38,107 nt of DNA from positions 1 through 38,107 of the forward strand of contig JAGVHG010000019.1 in the NCBI GenBank assembly GCA_020056715.1, given 5' to 3'. Positions 1 through 8,251 of the stretch are shown piece by piece (position 1 is the first letter of the stretch; each line of letters starts with the position of its first letter). Below the pieces are notes generated by a model that was not told the DNA's origin, searched no databases, and worked only from the letters and a program-made list of their open reading frames with translations. Position numbers and translations under genes: made by a program. Source of the DNA: Phycisphaerae bacterium (GTDB lineage Bacteria; Planctomycetota; Phycisphaerae; UBA1845).

Positions 1-2
1 AC

Positions 3-80
3 GAAGCGGTCAAAGAAGTGGCCAAGGTGAGTCATGAGCGAACCGTGATCCGCCGCCTCGAAAAACTCCTGGCGGCCTAA
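3..80 (+). CDS. 3' end of an unidentified gene (partial)
   Basis: The window opens inside an open frame that ends with TAA at 78-80. The visible 25 residues finish with the highly charged, probably helical stretch HERTVIRRLEKLLAA. This is too little to assign a family. The gene faces the exported-protein gene that ends at 87, so the two are convergent with only a few bases between them. It could belong to the Mu-like module that starts further right, but the fragment does not show that. Confidence 0.35.
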   Translation, partial: EAVKEVAKVSHERTVIRRLEKLLAA

Positions 81-86
81 AATCGG

Positions 87-539
87 TCAGTTTGAGTTAT
101 TAACTAGTGGTGGCTGCTGTTCCCAAGGAGTCCCGAGCACTACGGCTCTAAACATTTTAATTCGCCTACTTGAACAACCGGAAATAGTAAAGACGGTCGC
201 AGGAGTACCAAATTGAAGCCCACCTTGACCCGACGTAACCGCCCCCATATTCTGTGTCGTACTCTGACTCGTCCCAATCCAATCAAACTCGATGATCTCG
301 CCGTCGCAGGGGTCGCCGCCGGCGACCTCGAAGTGGGCTTCAAGTACGACAAACTCCCCGCGCCCTCGCGGACGCGCCCCCGCATCGGTAGGTGCGTTGG
401 ATGGGGAAACAACTTGTCCGGTGGCAACCGGTCGCTCTCCAGCGACGGCGACCTGACCACGCGACTCAGCGGCGTTCAATAGGAGCAGCAAGACCGCTCC
501 CGTCGTCCAATGCGTCGAAAGTAATCGTGCCGAACGCAT
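87..539 (-). CDS. Small exported protein of unknown function
   Basis: The start chosen is the ATG at 539 because an AGAGGG ribosome-binding site lies about nine bases upstream; an in-frame start at 569 has no such site. The 150-residue product begins MRSARLLSTHWTTGAVLLLL, a basic N-terminus followed by a hydrophobic core, and probable signal-peptidase processing falls near AAESRGQVA. The mature part is about 120 residues, rich in Gly, Ser and Thr, with two cysteines (GGDPCDG and ISGCSS) that could form a disulfide outside the cytoplasm. No family is recognised. The opposite strand has a shorter open frame without a start site, which I treat as a shadow. Confidence 0.5.
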   Translation of the reverse strand: MRSARLLSTHWTTGAVLLLLLNAAESRGQVAVAGERPVATGQVVSPSNAPTDAGARPRGRGEFVVLEAHFEVAGGDPCDGEIIEFDWIGTSQSTTQNMGAVTSGQGGLQFGTPATVFTISGCSSRRIKMFRAVVLGTPWEQQPPLVNNSN

Positions 540-718
540 GTAAATAGCCCTCTTCCGGCGACACCGCAAAGTCGATGAAACGAGTCGCCATCCCGCCCAT
601 CGAACGTTTCGCCCATCCGAACGCTCCGAATTGTACCAAGTTCAACCCCCTCGTTGCAAGCCTGACGGGTTAGGCAAAGGATGGGCGGGTCCGTGACACA
701 CTCGGAGGAACATCCGTT

Positions 719-803
719 CGCCCCGAAGGGGCGGCCACATGCCAGCCCAGGGCAACGCCCTGGGAAACAAAGGTCGCCACGTAGACCAAAGCCCTGAAAG
801 GGC
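719..803. repeat. Left palindrome array of the RAYT unit
   Basis: Three palindromes lie in a row: a CCCC-GAA-GGGG stem at 721-731, CCCAGGG...CCCTGGG at 746-764, and GCCCTGAAAGGGC at 791-803. The same three occur, inverted as a block, at 1287-1367 on the other side of the transposase gene. This is the arrangement expected for REP/BIME-type substrates of a RAYT. Confidence 0.75.
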
Positions 804-815
804 GAAACAAACTAT

Positions 816-1268
816 TCAATCCCACAAATAACGTTCGTCGTATTCCATCCCGTGTCGTTTTAAGAACGCAAGAAACTCCTCCTGGAACGATCGAATGCGA
901 TGGTGCTCTTCCTGTTGTTCAATGTAGCGCCGCACCTCGTCCACGTTGGATTGGCTCACAGAAAAGGCCCCATATCCCGCTTGCCAATGAAAATCGCGAA
1001 ACTCGCTACCCTGGGTCTTCAACCATTTGGACGATCCTTTCTTTACCTCCTCGATCACCTTCGCCAGAGCGTGGTTTTTCGATAGGACAAACAAAGCATG
1101 AACGTGATCGGAGACTCCGCCGATCACGACCGCGGGGCTTTCCCACTCGTTCAGAATACCCGCTTGGTAGGCGAACAGGCGGACCTGGACCTCTCGGTCA
1201 AAGCACGGCGCGCGGTTCTTGGTGCTGTAGATCAGATGGACCAGATTCTTCGCCAGCGATTGAGACAT
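816..1268 (-). mobile_element. REP-associated tyrosine transposase (Y1, IS200-like)
   Basis: The 150-residue protein has the compact fold and length of the IS200/RAYT single-domain Y1 transposases. It opens with LAKNLVHLIYSTKNR, the usual first strand. The metal-binding HUH-type motif is present as DHVHALF near residues 54-60, and the catalytic tyrosine is probably in HWQAGYGAFSVS near residue 98, followed by the helix that carries downstream metal ligands. These enzymes nick single-stranded DNA at palindromic ends by a 5'-phosphotyrosine intermediate. The gene sits between two mirror-image triple-palindrome arrays (719-803 and 1287-1367), which are its likely substrates. No partner tnpB is present. 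It starts at ATG 1268 and appears intact. Confidence 0.85.
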
Positions 1269-1286
1269 GGTTCCTGTCCTTGTCGC

Positions 1287-1367
1287 GCCCTTACAGGGCT
1301 TTCACCATTCGGGTCATTGTTCCCCAGGGCGTTGCCCTGGGCTGATATGTTACGGCCCCTACGGGGC
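1287..1367. repeat. Right palindrome array of the RAYT unit
   Basis: This is the inverted counterpart of 719-803. GCCCTTACAGGGC lies at 1287-1299, CCCAGGGCGTTGCCCTGGG at 1323-1341 and GCCCCTACGGGGC at 1355-1367. The order of the three stems is reversed relative to the left array, so the pair form a long imperfect inverted repeat around the transposase gene. The remaining bases up to the terminase start at 1587 show nothing I can name. Confidence 0.75.
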
Positions 1368-1586
1368 AAAGTGAAAAATAGGGTCCGCTTCGCGGACCGC
1401 TCCGGGTTCCCCGGCCCTTGGGCTGGGGGTCTGCCACATCAGATTTCTTCCAACTAACCGTCTGTCCTCCACCGCAAGCGGCGGGGCACCGTCGCTTTGT
1501 CCTCCTTTCGACAATCGTAAATCGCCAATCCCCCCTGATCGGTCCCCGCCCGCTCTCCCACCGAGCGCCGCTGACGTTATTGGGTT

Positions 1587-2918
1587 GTGCTGAAAGCCCC
1601 TCCAACTGAACCCGCGCGGGTGCGGCCGATCATCCCCCTGTTGGACTACCAGCTGGCGGACATCGAGTCCGACGCCCGGTTTCGCTGGAACTGCTGGGCC
1701 AGACAGACCGGCAAGAGCTTCACCAAGTCCCTACGCAGGATACTCCGCGGCCTGAGGAGAGGGCGCAACCAAATCTTTCTCTCCGCCGGGGAACGCCAAA
1801 GCCGCGAATTGATGGAGAAAGCCCGGCAACACTGCCAGGCCCTCAAGATCGCCACGGACTATTACGACAACCGGTTCTTCAGGGACTTGTCCATCAAGCA
1901 ACTGGAGATCGTCCTACCCGGCGGCGTCCGGATCATCGGACTGCCCGCCAATCCGCAGACGGCCAGGGGATTCACCGGGGATGTGTTTCTCGATGAGTTC
2001 GCCATGCACGCCTTCGACCGCGACATCTGGGCGGCCATGTTCCCCACCCTTCTGCGCGGCGACGGCGAATTGGACATCGCCTCCACGCCCAAAGGCCGCA
2101 GCAACATGTTTTATCATCTTCGCGGCAATTCGCATTTTTCCACCAGTTTGCTGACTTTGCCCGACGCCATTCAACAGGGATTAGACGTGGATGCAGAAGG
2201 AATCCGCCAGGCCATGGGTGATGATGCACTGTACCGCCAGGAATTCCTCTGCGAATTCCTCGACGAGGCCACCGCTTTTCTCACCTACGACCAAATCGCG
2301 GCGTGCGCCGATCCCACACTCTCCGTCTTCTCGACAGTCGGACCATTGACCCACGAATCCAGGGAACTGTTTGTCGGCGTGGACGTCGGCCGAGTACGCG
2401 ATCTGACAGTGATCTGGGTCCTGGCATCCATAGGTCCTATTGGCCCTATAGACACCGTCGCGCTATTCGAGCTTTCCAATACCCCGTTTCGTACGCAGTT
2501 CGACTTGCTGAATGAGTTGCTTTCCGTGCGTCGCGTGCGGCGTTGTTGCATCGACGCGGGGGGACTGGGGATGCAACTGGCCGAACAGTGCGTGGAGCGC
2601 TTTGGCGCTCATCGCGTCGAACCCATCACCTTCACTGCCGCATTGAAATCACAGATGGCCTCCGCCTTGCGGATCGCCGTCGAGGAAAGACGCATTCGCA
2701 TCCCCGTCGATGACCGCATCCGCAATGACTGGCACTCCGTGGAGCGGTCGCTCACGGAGGCAGGGCACTTCCGTTTGTCGGCATCCAGACAGGAGGGTAG
2801 TCACGCGGACCGTTTCTGGGCGGCGGCACTGGCGCTTCACGCCACGGAACACAGCGCCGGGAAAGTAGAGCACATGACTATCAGCCCAGTGCAGTTCGCA
2901 AGAACAGGAACATGGTGA
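1587..2918 (+). CDS. Phage terminase large subunit, Mu gp28-like
   Basis: This is the ATP-driven DNA-packaging motor and headful nuclease of a tailed phage. The 443-residue protein shows both domains. The ATPase has a Walker A variant ARQTGKS at 38-44, Walker B VFLDE at 133-137 and a coupling motif STPKG near 166-170. The C-terminal RNase H-like nuclease has acidic residues in GVDVGRVRDLT (Asp266), CCIDAGG (Asp323) and SHADRFWAAALA (Asp408). The following DUF935 portal and gpI/gpT homologues place it in the Mu gp28 lineage. The start is a GTG at 1587 without a convincing ribosome-binding site, so an internal start is possible. It ends six bases before the portal gene. No small terminase subunit is visible upstream. 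Confidence 0.9.
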   Translation: MLKAPPTEPARVRPIIPLLDYQLADIESDARFRWNCWARQTGKSFTKSLRRILRGLRRGRNQIFLSAGERQSRELMEKARQHCQALKIATDYYDNRFFRDLSIKQLEIVLPGGVRIIGLPANPQTARGFTGDVFLDEFAMHAFDRDIWAAMFPTLLRGDGELDIASTPKGRSNMFYHLRGNSHFSTSLLTLPDAIQQGLDVDAEGIRQAMGDDALYRQEFLCEFLDEATAFLTYDQIAACADPTLSVFSTVGPLTHESRELFVGVDVGRVRDLTVIWVLASIGPIGPIDTVALFELSNTPFRTQFDLLNELLSVRRVRRCCIDAGGLGMQLAEQCVERFGAHRVEPITFTAALKSQMASALRIAVEERRIRIPVDDRIRNDWHSVERSLTEAGHFRLSASRQEGSHADRFWAAALALHATEHSAGKVEHMTISPVQFARTGTW

Positions 2919-2924
2919 ACAAGA

Positions 2925-4196
2925 ATGAAATGGACGAAACGATTCATCAATGCCGTTCGAGCAGTAGGTGACCGACCGCGGCCGGGGCGCGCTATTGTGG
3001 CGCGGAAAGAGGATTCGGTGCGCGACTATCCCAGTGCCGGGCTTACGCCGTCGCGTCTGGCGGCGATTTTCAAGGAGGCCGACGACGGTTCCCTATCGAC
3101 GGCCATGGAACTGTTCGAACAGATGGAAGAAAAAGACGCTCATTTGTTCTCCATTGCCAACACCCGACGACTGGCACTGACGGGTCTGGACTGGCAAGTG
3201 ATGAGCGCCGCTGAGATGCAGGACGGAGTTGACCGAAACATAGCCGAAGAGGCGGCGGCATATTGTCGCGAAGTCCTCACAACCATCGAGGCGTTTGATG
3301 AAATCCTACAACACTTGTCCCTGGCGATCGGTCGCAACATCGCCATAGCGGAAATTGTCTGGGATTTCGTCGATGGTGAACTCCGGCCCGTGGATCTGGC
3401 AGCGGTGGATTTCAAGCGGATCATGTTCGATGAATGCGACCGTCCGCGGATCCTCACCGCAGAGGCGCCGCGCGACGGAGTGGAGCTTGCCCCGAACAAG
3501 TTCATCGTACACACGCCGCACAGTGTGTCCGGTCATCCGCAGCGCGGCGGGCTTCTTCGGGTGACGGCCATGGTGTACTTGGCCAAGAACTTGTCGCTGA
3601 AGGACTGGATGATCTTCGCCGAGGTCTTCGGGATGCCGGTGCGGATCGCCCGCTATGACGCGACGGCGACGGAGGACGAGAAGCGCGAACTGCTGCACAT
3701 GCTCGAATCGTTGGGCAGCAATGCGGCGGGGATCTTCAGCCGCGCCGTAGAACTGCAAATCATAGAAGCCAATCGAGGTACGTCCGGCCCGCCCTACGAA
3801 CGCCTGGTGGACTTCCTCAATCGCGAAATGAGCAAGGCCTGGTTGGGGCAAACGCTGACCACGGACATCGCGGGGCAGAGCGGATCAGTGGCCGCGTCGC
3901 GCGTCCACGAGGAAGTGCGCAAGGACATCCTGGCCGACGACATCCGCAAAGAAGGCCGCACCATTCGCCGCGATCTACTGGGACCGATGACCCGTTTGCG
4001 CTTCGGACCCCACACCCCAGTGCCGTTCTTCACCCGCCGTCCGAGTCGACCGGCCAATACCCGCGAACTCGCCGAGGTGCTGGACGTCGCGGTCAATCAG
4101 CTCGGGGCGAAGGTTCCGCTGGCGTGGGCGCATGATGCTCTGGGCATTCCCAATGCCGCCGAGACCGACGCTTTTCTGCCGGGTCGAACGCCGTGA
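2925..4196 (+). CDS. Phage portal protein, DUF935 (Mu gp29-like)
   Basis: The product is the dodecameric ring at the capsid vertex through which DNA enters and to which the tail attaches. The 423-residue sequence has the DUF935 pattern: an acidic N-terminal segment with FEQMEEKDAHLFSIANTRR near residues 65-83, the LTGLDWQV strand, and the C-terminal FGPHTPVPFF region. The family is typically a little longer in Mu itself, so this is a compact version. It lies six bases after the terminase. In Mu the next gene encodes the MuF minor head protein gp30; here that gene is absent and a protease follows instead. Confidence 0.9.
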   Translation: MKWTKRFINAVRAVGDRPRPGRAIVARKEDSVRDYPSAGLTPSRLAAIFKEADDGSLSTAMELFEQMEEKDAHLFSIANTRRLALTGLDWQVMSAAEMQDGVDRNIAEEAAAYCREVLTTIEAFDEILQHLSLAIGRNIAIAEIVWDFVDGELRPVDLAAVDFKRIMFDECDRPRILTAEAPRDGVELAPNKFIVHTPHSVSGHPQRGGLLRVTAMVYLAKNLSLKDWMIFAEVFGMPVRIARYDATATEDEKRELLHMLESLGSNAAGIFSRAVELQIIEANRGTSGPPYERLVDFLNREMSKAWLGQTLTTDIAGQSGSVAASRVHEEVRKDILADDIRKEGRTIRRDLLGPMTRLRFGPHTPVPFFTRRPSRPANTRELAEVLDVAVNQLGAKVPLAWAHDALGIPNAAETDAFLPGRTP

Positions 4197-4273
4197 TCGG
4201 CGGCGGCGCACGCCGCACCGAGCGCCCGTCAAGTTATTAGGGACGAAGTAGTTAACCGTTGGAGTGTGAACGA

Positions 4274-5215
4274 ATGAGAACGACGAATCGAAGAATCGTG
4301 ACGAATGAAGGAAGTGAGGCCCTGGCGTTGCACTCAGCGACGCTGGGCGGCGAGACGGTCCCCAAAAGGATCCTGCTCGCTCCGTGGGGAAACGTGGAAA
4401 GCAGCAACGGCAGTTTCGTGGTGGATGAGGAGTCGGCGCAGCTCGCCGTTCAAGCTTTCGATGAGCACGGCACCGACCTCCCCATCGACTACGAACATCA
4501 AACGCTGGGCGGCGTCTATGCGTCGCCGTCCGGTCAGGCGCCGGCGGCGGGTTGGATCAAACGCATCTTCGCGGAGTCGGGCGTGGGACTTCTCGCGGAG
4601 ATCGAGTGGACCGATCAGGCCAAGCAACGGCTGGCAGACAAGGAGTACCGCTACCTTTCGCCGGTGGCGATCATCCGCAAGACCGACCGCAAGCTGGTCG
4701 CCATTCACTCCGCCGCCCTGACCAACAAGCCCGCGATCGTGGGGATGCAGCCCATCATCAACCGAGCGGACGCCGCGGACGACGCGGCGGATTCCGCGGT
4801 TGAGCCGCTGACCGTGCTGCGAAACGAACTGGACCTTCCGTCAGACGCCGCGGCAGAGGAAGTGCTCGTAGCGGCCAGTCGACGGCTCATCGAATTGCAG
4901 CGCGACATGGAGCGACGACACATCGAGGAACGTGTCCGCGAGGCCATGCGTGCCGGAAAGCTCGTCGAAGCGCAGCGAACCTGGGCCGAGGCCTTGGTGG
5001 CGCGGGAGGAAGACCTGTTTGAGGAATGGTTTCGGACAGCGCCGATCGTGGTCAAGCCGGGCATGTCAGCGCCGCCGCATACGACCGACGGAGTTGAACG
5101 TAAACATCACGCGGCGGCCTCGCGGGCGCGGGCGGAGTTCCGAACAAATCGCGTACTGGCCGGGCTGACCACGGAGGAAGCGTACGTGGCGGACGCCGTT
5201 CGCTCCGCGAACTAA
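4274..5215 (+). CDS. Phage head maturation protease/scaffold, Mu gpI-like
   Basis: Proteins of this family cleave the inner scaffold and themselves during capsid maturation. Hallmarks are LPIDYEHQT at residues 69-77, containing the probable catalytic His, GWIKRIF at 93-99, and EYRYLSPV at 124-131. The C-terminal third (about residues 180-290) is charged and helical, as expected for the scaffold part encoded in the same frame. I chose ATG 4274 over an upstream TTG at 4259 because a GGAG lies ten bases before it. The TAA stop is part of the first unit of an 8-bp tandem repeat. Confidence 0.85.
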   Translation: MRTTNRRIVTNEGSEALALHSATLGGETVPKRILLAPWGNVESSNGSFVVDEESAQLAVQAFDEHGTDLPIDYEHQTLGGVYASPSGQAPAAGWIKRIFAESGVGLLAEIEWTDQAKQRLADKEYRYLSPVAIIRKTDRKLVAIHSAALTNKPAIVGMQPIINRADAADDAADSAVEPLTVLRNELDLPSDAAAEEVLVAASRRLIELQRDMERRHIEERVREAMRAGKLVEAQRTWAEALVAREEDLFEEWFRTAPIVVKPGMSAPPHTTDGVERKHHAAASRARAEFRTNRVLAGLTTEEAYVADAVRSAN

Positions 5216-5260
5216 ACGTCAAAACGTCAAAACGTCAAAACGTCGAAACGTCAAAACGTC
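5213..5260 (+). repeat. 8-bp tandem repeat (AAAACGTC)x6
   Basis: Six consecutive octamers fit AAAACGTC; the first is TAAACGTC and the fifth GAAACGTC. The first unit supplies the TAA stop of the protease gene. The array fills most of the gap before the decoration-protein gene, ending about 20 bases before its ATG. Confidence 0.9.
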
Positions 5261-5281
5261 AAAAGATAGGATGACAAAGAA

Positions 5282-6046
5282 ATGGCACTAACGAAGAATC
5301 GAGAAGTGGATCACTACATTGATCAGGAACTGCGGACTTTCCAAGTCGCGGCGGCCAAGCACATTTACAAAGGAGGGTTGGTCGGCCTCACTTCGGCGGG
5401 ATATGCCCAGCCCCTCGTTGCCGGCGACCCGTTTGTGGGAATCGCCTACGAGGAGATGGACAACACTGGCGGGGCGAATGGGGCCGTGTCGGTGCGGGTC
5501 TATACGCTGGGCGACTTCGGGTTGACGTTGACCGGGGCGACGGCAGCGCACATCGGTCGGCCCGTGTTCGCCTCCGCCGACGACACACTCACCTTCACGG
5601 CCGCGGGCAATTCGTACGTGGGATTGATCCAGGACATCGTGACCACCAATGAGATCATCCTGCGGATCGACACGTTGCGGGCGAAGGTGAAGACCGTCAC
5701 CCACGCGGTCGAGGACCTTGCGGCGGGCGCGGACATCGCCGCTCGTGCGATTCATACCTTCGAGAAGGAGGGTTGGATTGTTTCGGCGCGAGTGGTGAAC
5801 CAAGCGACGGCGGCGGCTGGGATCGACAATTCCAACACCTGCGTGGTGGCCATCAATGCGAGTGGATCATCCGTGGCGACGAAAACCTTCGACGCGACGA
5901 CGACGTTTCCGGCGGCAAATACGGCCTCGGACCTGGGAACGATCAGCAATCCGCATGTTTCAGCGGGCGGAGTGATGACGCTCGCAGTGACGAATGGGGC
6001 GACGGCGAACCCGGGGACGTTCATTGTCGAAGTGGACTACGTTTAG
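5282..6046 (+). CDS. Capsid decoration-type protein, two-domain
   Basis: The 254-residue protein lies where Mu-like and lambda-like phages encode a decoration or stabilising protein. Residues 1-120 resemble the gpD/DUF2190 class: short beta strands, GGLVGLTSAGYAQPL followed by DPFVGIAYEEMDNTGG and a closing GNSYVGLIQDIVT. The remaining residues 130-254 form a separate Ala/Thr/Gly-rich beta domain ending in a small hydrophobic strand, which might be an outward-facing capsid ornament. No match is recognised for the second domain. An AGGA precedes the ATG at 5282. The gene lies between the protease and the major capsid gene, supporting a head role. Confidence 0.65.
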   Translation: MALTKNREVDHYIDQELRTFQVAAAKHIYKGGLVGLTSAGYAQPLVAGDPFVGIAYEEMDNTGGANGAVSVRVYTLGDFGLTLTGATAAHIGRPVFASADDTLTFTAAGNSYVGLIQDIVTTNEIILRIDTLRAKVKTVTHAVEDLAAGADIAARAIHTFEKEGWIVSARVVNQATAAAGIDNSNTCVVAINASGSSVATKTFDATTTFPAANTASDLGTISNPHVSAGGVMTLAVTNGATANPGTFIVEVDYV

Positions 6047-6065
6047 GAATGGCGAAACGAGTTAC

Positions 6066-6149
6066 GAGTTACCAGTTACGAGTTACAAATTACGAAACGG
6101 ACATGCGCATCCCTTTGTCTTGTAATTCGTAACTCGTAACTGGTAACTC
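6066..6149. repeat. 21-bp perfect inverted repeat
   Basis: A 21-bp arm at 6066-6086, itself made of GAGTTAC/CAGTTAC-type heptamers, is exactly complementary to 6129-6149, with a 42-base spacer. A small GCGGGC-AAA-GCCCGC palindrome follows at 6157-6171, just before the AAGGAG that serves the capsid gene. Transcribed, it would fold into a long hairpin between the decoration and capsid genes and might attenuate or stabilise the message. Confidence 0.85.
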
Positions 6150-6189
6150 TGGTTCAGCGGGCAAAGCCCGCCCTACGAAGGAGAACGAC

Positions 6190-7113
6190 GTGGCTGTTAT
6201 CAATACGGGACTGTTGACCAAGGGGTTGCGGAGTGAGTTCTTTATTCGCTACGACGCGGCCACCACTTATTACCAGGATCTGGCGACGCGCATTCAATCC
6301 AACGCCGACACGGAGACGTACAAGTGGCTGGGGTCGGTGCCGCGGATGCGAGAATGGGGCACGGGCCGTGTGGCCCGGGGACTCAACACCGAGAGCTACT
6401 CGGTGGAGAACTTGAAATACGAATCGACGCTGGAGGTCGATCGTGACGAGATCGCCGACGACAAGACCGGGCAAATCCGCATACGCATCGGCGAACTTGC
6501 GGCGCGGGCGGCGACGCACAAGGACTTCTTGATTTCCCAGCTTCTGATCAACGGCGAGACGGCGGGCTTCAACAGCTACGACGGCGTGTCGTTTTTCAAT
6601 GACGCCCACGTTTCGGGGTCGTCCGGTTCGCAGGACAACAAGCTGACCAGCACGGCCGTTGATCCGGACGACCCGACGACGGACGAGTTCAAAAAAGCCC
6701 TCAACGCGGCGATTGGAACGATGCTGTCCTTCAAGGACAATCTGGGCGATCCGATGGCCATCTCCGCGACGGGGTTGGTTTGCATTGTTCCCACAAGCAT
6801 GTTCATGCGGGCGCTTGAAGCGGTCAGCGCCACGGTGGTGAGCAGCACGTCGAACGTCTTGCAGGGCGCGGCGCGGATCATCGCATTCCCGTGGCTGACC
6901 GACGCAAGCAAGTGGTACCTGGTCAAAACCGACGGGGTGATCCGGCCGTTCATTTTCCAAGACCGCGAGCCGGTGGAGTTCACTGCCCTGACCGAAGAGA
7001 GCGACGAGGGATTCCGCCGGGAGAAGTTCCTCTACGGCGTCCGGGCACGCTATCGACTGGCCTATGCCTATTGGCAGTTCGGGGTGCAGGTGGATTTCGT
7101 GGCGCCGACGTAA
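6190..7113 (+). CDS. Major capsid protein, Mu gpT-like
   Basis: This is the main head shell subunit, expected to have the HK97 fold. The 307-residue sequence fits the gpT family in length and pattern: an N-terminal MAVINTGLLTKGLRSEFF, WGTGRVARGL near residues 57-66, the EVDRDEIADD segment near 80-89, YDGVSFFNDAHV with following Gly/Ser loop, and a C-terminal YGVRARYRLAYAYWQFG. The start is GTG at 6190 with AAGGAG seven bases upstream. It is the best-conserved landmark of the module and appears full length. Confidence 0.92.
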   Translation: MAVINTGLLTKGLRSEFFIRYDAATTYYQDLATRIQSNADTETYKWLGSVPRMREWGTGRVARGLNTESYSVENLKYESTLEVDRDEIADDKTGQIRIRIGELAARAATHKDFLISQLLINGETAGFNSYDGVSFFNDAHVSGSSGSQDNKLTSTAVDPDDPTTDEFKKALNAAIGTMLSFKDNLGDPMAISATGLVCIVPTSMFMRALEAVSATVVSSTSNVLQGAARIIAFPWLTDASKWYLVKTDGVIRPFIFQDREPVEFTALTEESDEGFRREKFLYGVRARYRLAYAYWQFGVQVDFVAPT

Positions 7114-7115
7114 GT

Positions 7116-7180
7116 GGAGGCTGCAGGCTGTAGGCCGGAGACCGTAGGCAATAGGCAAAAAACATGAGGCAATAGGAACC
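7116..7180 (+). repeat. TAGGC heptad repeat patch
   Basis: The gap after the capsid gene holds degenerate seven-base units such as GGAGGCT, GCAGGCT, GTAGGCC, GTAGGCA, ATAGGCA. The same family recurs between host genes across the window. Confidence 0.75.
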
Positions 7181-7230
7181 AGACGCTGGCAATGCCTAAT
7201 GCCTGAGCTTGGGAATGATGAGGTAGGGCA

Positions 7231-7674
7231 ATGGGTTACATCACCAACGCGGACATTGAGGAACGGGTGGGCAGTGTTGCGTTTGTGCAGCTCGCCGATG
7301 ACGACGGCAACGGGGTCGCCGACGTCGGTGTGGTGGACGAGGCGCGGTTGGGCGCGGAAGGCGAGGTCAACAGCTACCTGGGCCGCCGTTATGCAGTACC
7401 GATTAGTCTGACGACCCATCCGGACCTCGCCGATGTTCTCGCGTCGAACACCTTGGACTTGGCCGAGTATCGACTGCGGCTGCGGCGTCCGCCGGTCCCG
7501 GAAGACGCGCTGCGTCGGCGCGATCAGACGATCGAATGGCTCACGCGCGTGGCCGAGGGGCGGATTGAGCTGCCTTCTTCCGTGGGCGTCGCGGCGAGTA
7601 TAGCGAGAGGAACGATTGCGGCGACAACGGGCGAGAAACGACTGTTGACGCGGGATGAACTGAATGACCACTAG
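7231..7674 (+). CDS. Head-tail connector-type protein, DUF1320 (Mu gp36-like)
   Basis: The 147-residue protein has the DUF1320 layout: GYITNADIEERVG at the N-terminus, a helix that anchors the domain, followed by EARLGAEGEVNSYLGRRYAVPI near residues 36-58 and a helical VLASNTLDLAEYRLRLRR segment. Family members are found just after gpT in Mu-like phages and are thought to act at the head-tail joint. Start ATG 7231 follows GAGGTAGGG. The stop TAG at 7672-7674 is part of the first unit of a heptad repeat array, so the true C-terminus may once have been different. Confidence 0.82.
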   Translation: MGYITNADIEERVGSVAFVQLADDDGNGVADVGVVDEARLGAEGEVNSYLGRRYAVPISLTTHPDLADVLASNTLDLAEYRLRLRRPPVPEDALRRRDQTIEWLTRVAEGRIELPSSVGVAASIARGTIAATTGEKRLLTRDELNDH

Positions 7675-7704
7675 GCACTAGGCATTAGGCAATAGGCATT
7701 AGGC
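7670..7704 (+). repeat. TAGGC heptad array, five units
   Basis: Units ACTAGGC, ACTAGGC, ATTAGGC, AATAGGC and ATTAGGC follow without gaps. The first overlaps and provides the stop codon of the DUF1320 gene. Confidence 0.88.
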
Positions 7705-7718
7705 ACTGGTGAGAATTC

Positions 7719-8201
7719 ATGCCCACTTCGGACCGAACAACCATCAAGGCCGCGATTGACGAGCTGGTCAACAAGCTGCGCACGAACCTCGCCGCAATTC
7801 CGCCGACGGCGACGAAGCCGTTCCGCCGGGTGGAGGTGGGCGACGCTGGGACACAGGAGTATCCACGGCCGTTCCTGACGGTGCGTTTGGTGCGGACAAG
7901 GCCGATCGGCGTGGTGGACGACGACAAGGTGATGGAGGTCACCACGGCGCTGCGCATGGTGACGGACGTCTCCGCGTCCGATCCGCACGGGGCGATGCTC
8001 GACAAGATCGGGGCGCTCGATGATTACCTGGACAGCATCCGGGCCGGCGGGGTGATCGCCGGGGCGGAGGGGTTCGACGACCGGGTGTGGACGTTCGACT
8101 ATCCCCGGCCCACATCGGGTTCGCGGGTCGCTTCGGCGGAGGCGACGCAGACGTTCGTGGTCAAGGTGCAGCGGACGTACAACCGAGTGCCGGCGGCGTA
8201 G
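7719..8201 (+). CDS. Putative tail completion/terminator protein
   Basis: The product has 160 residues. It starts with a helical TIKAAIDELVNKLRTNLAAIP and continues as an alternating strand pattern, PFLTVRLVRTRPIGVVDDDKVMEV and TQTFVVKVQRTYNR. This helix-plus-beta layout, size and position after DUF1320 match gp37/DUF1834-like and lambda gpU-like tail terminators, which cap the tail tube and join it to the head. No diagnostic residue was recognised, so the call rests mainly on position and shape. Start ATG 7719 has GGTGAG upstream. Confidence 0.5.
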   Translation: MPTSDRTTIKAAIDELVNKLRTNLAAIPPTATKPFRRVEVGDAGTQEYPRPFLTVRLVRTRPIGVVDDDKVMEVTTALRMVTDVSASDPHGAMLDKIGALDDYLDSIRAGGVIAGAEGFDDRVWTFDYPRPTSGSRVASAEATQTFVVKVQRTYNRVPAA

Positions 8202-8210
8202 GGCGAGGTA

Positions 8211-8236
8211 TTAGACTGTAGGCTGTAGGCTGAAGG
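8211..8236 (+). repeat. TAGGC heptad repeat patch
   Basis: Units ending GTAGGCT are repeated (ACTGTAGGCTGTAGGCTGAAGG) between two tail genes. The same sequence begins the patches at 23834 and 25541. Confidence 0.85.
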
Positions 8237-8251
8237 CGCGGAACAAAAACA

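Noticed and set aside
6154-7671. 505-codon open frame on the minus strand
   Set aside because: It lies opposite the capsid and connector genes, whose family signatures are clear; the reverse frame is open only because of GC-rich codon use and gives an Arg/His-rich sequence without motifs.
7670-7704. Possible CRISPR array
   Set aside because: The heptad repeats are contiguous with no spacers and no cas genes are present in the window.
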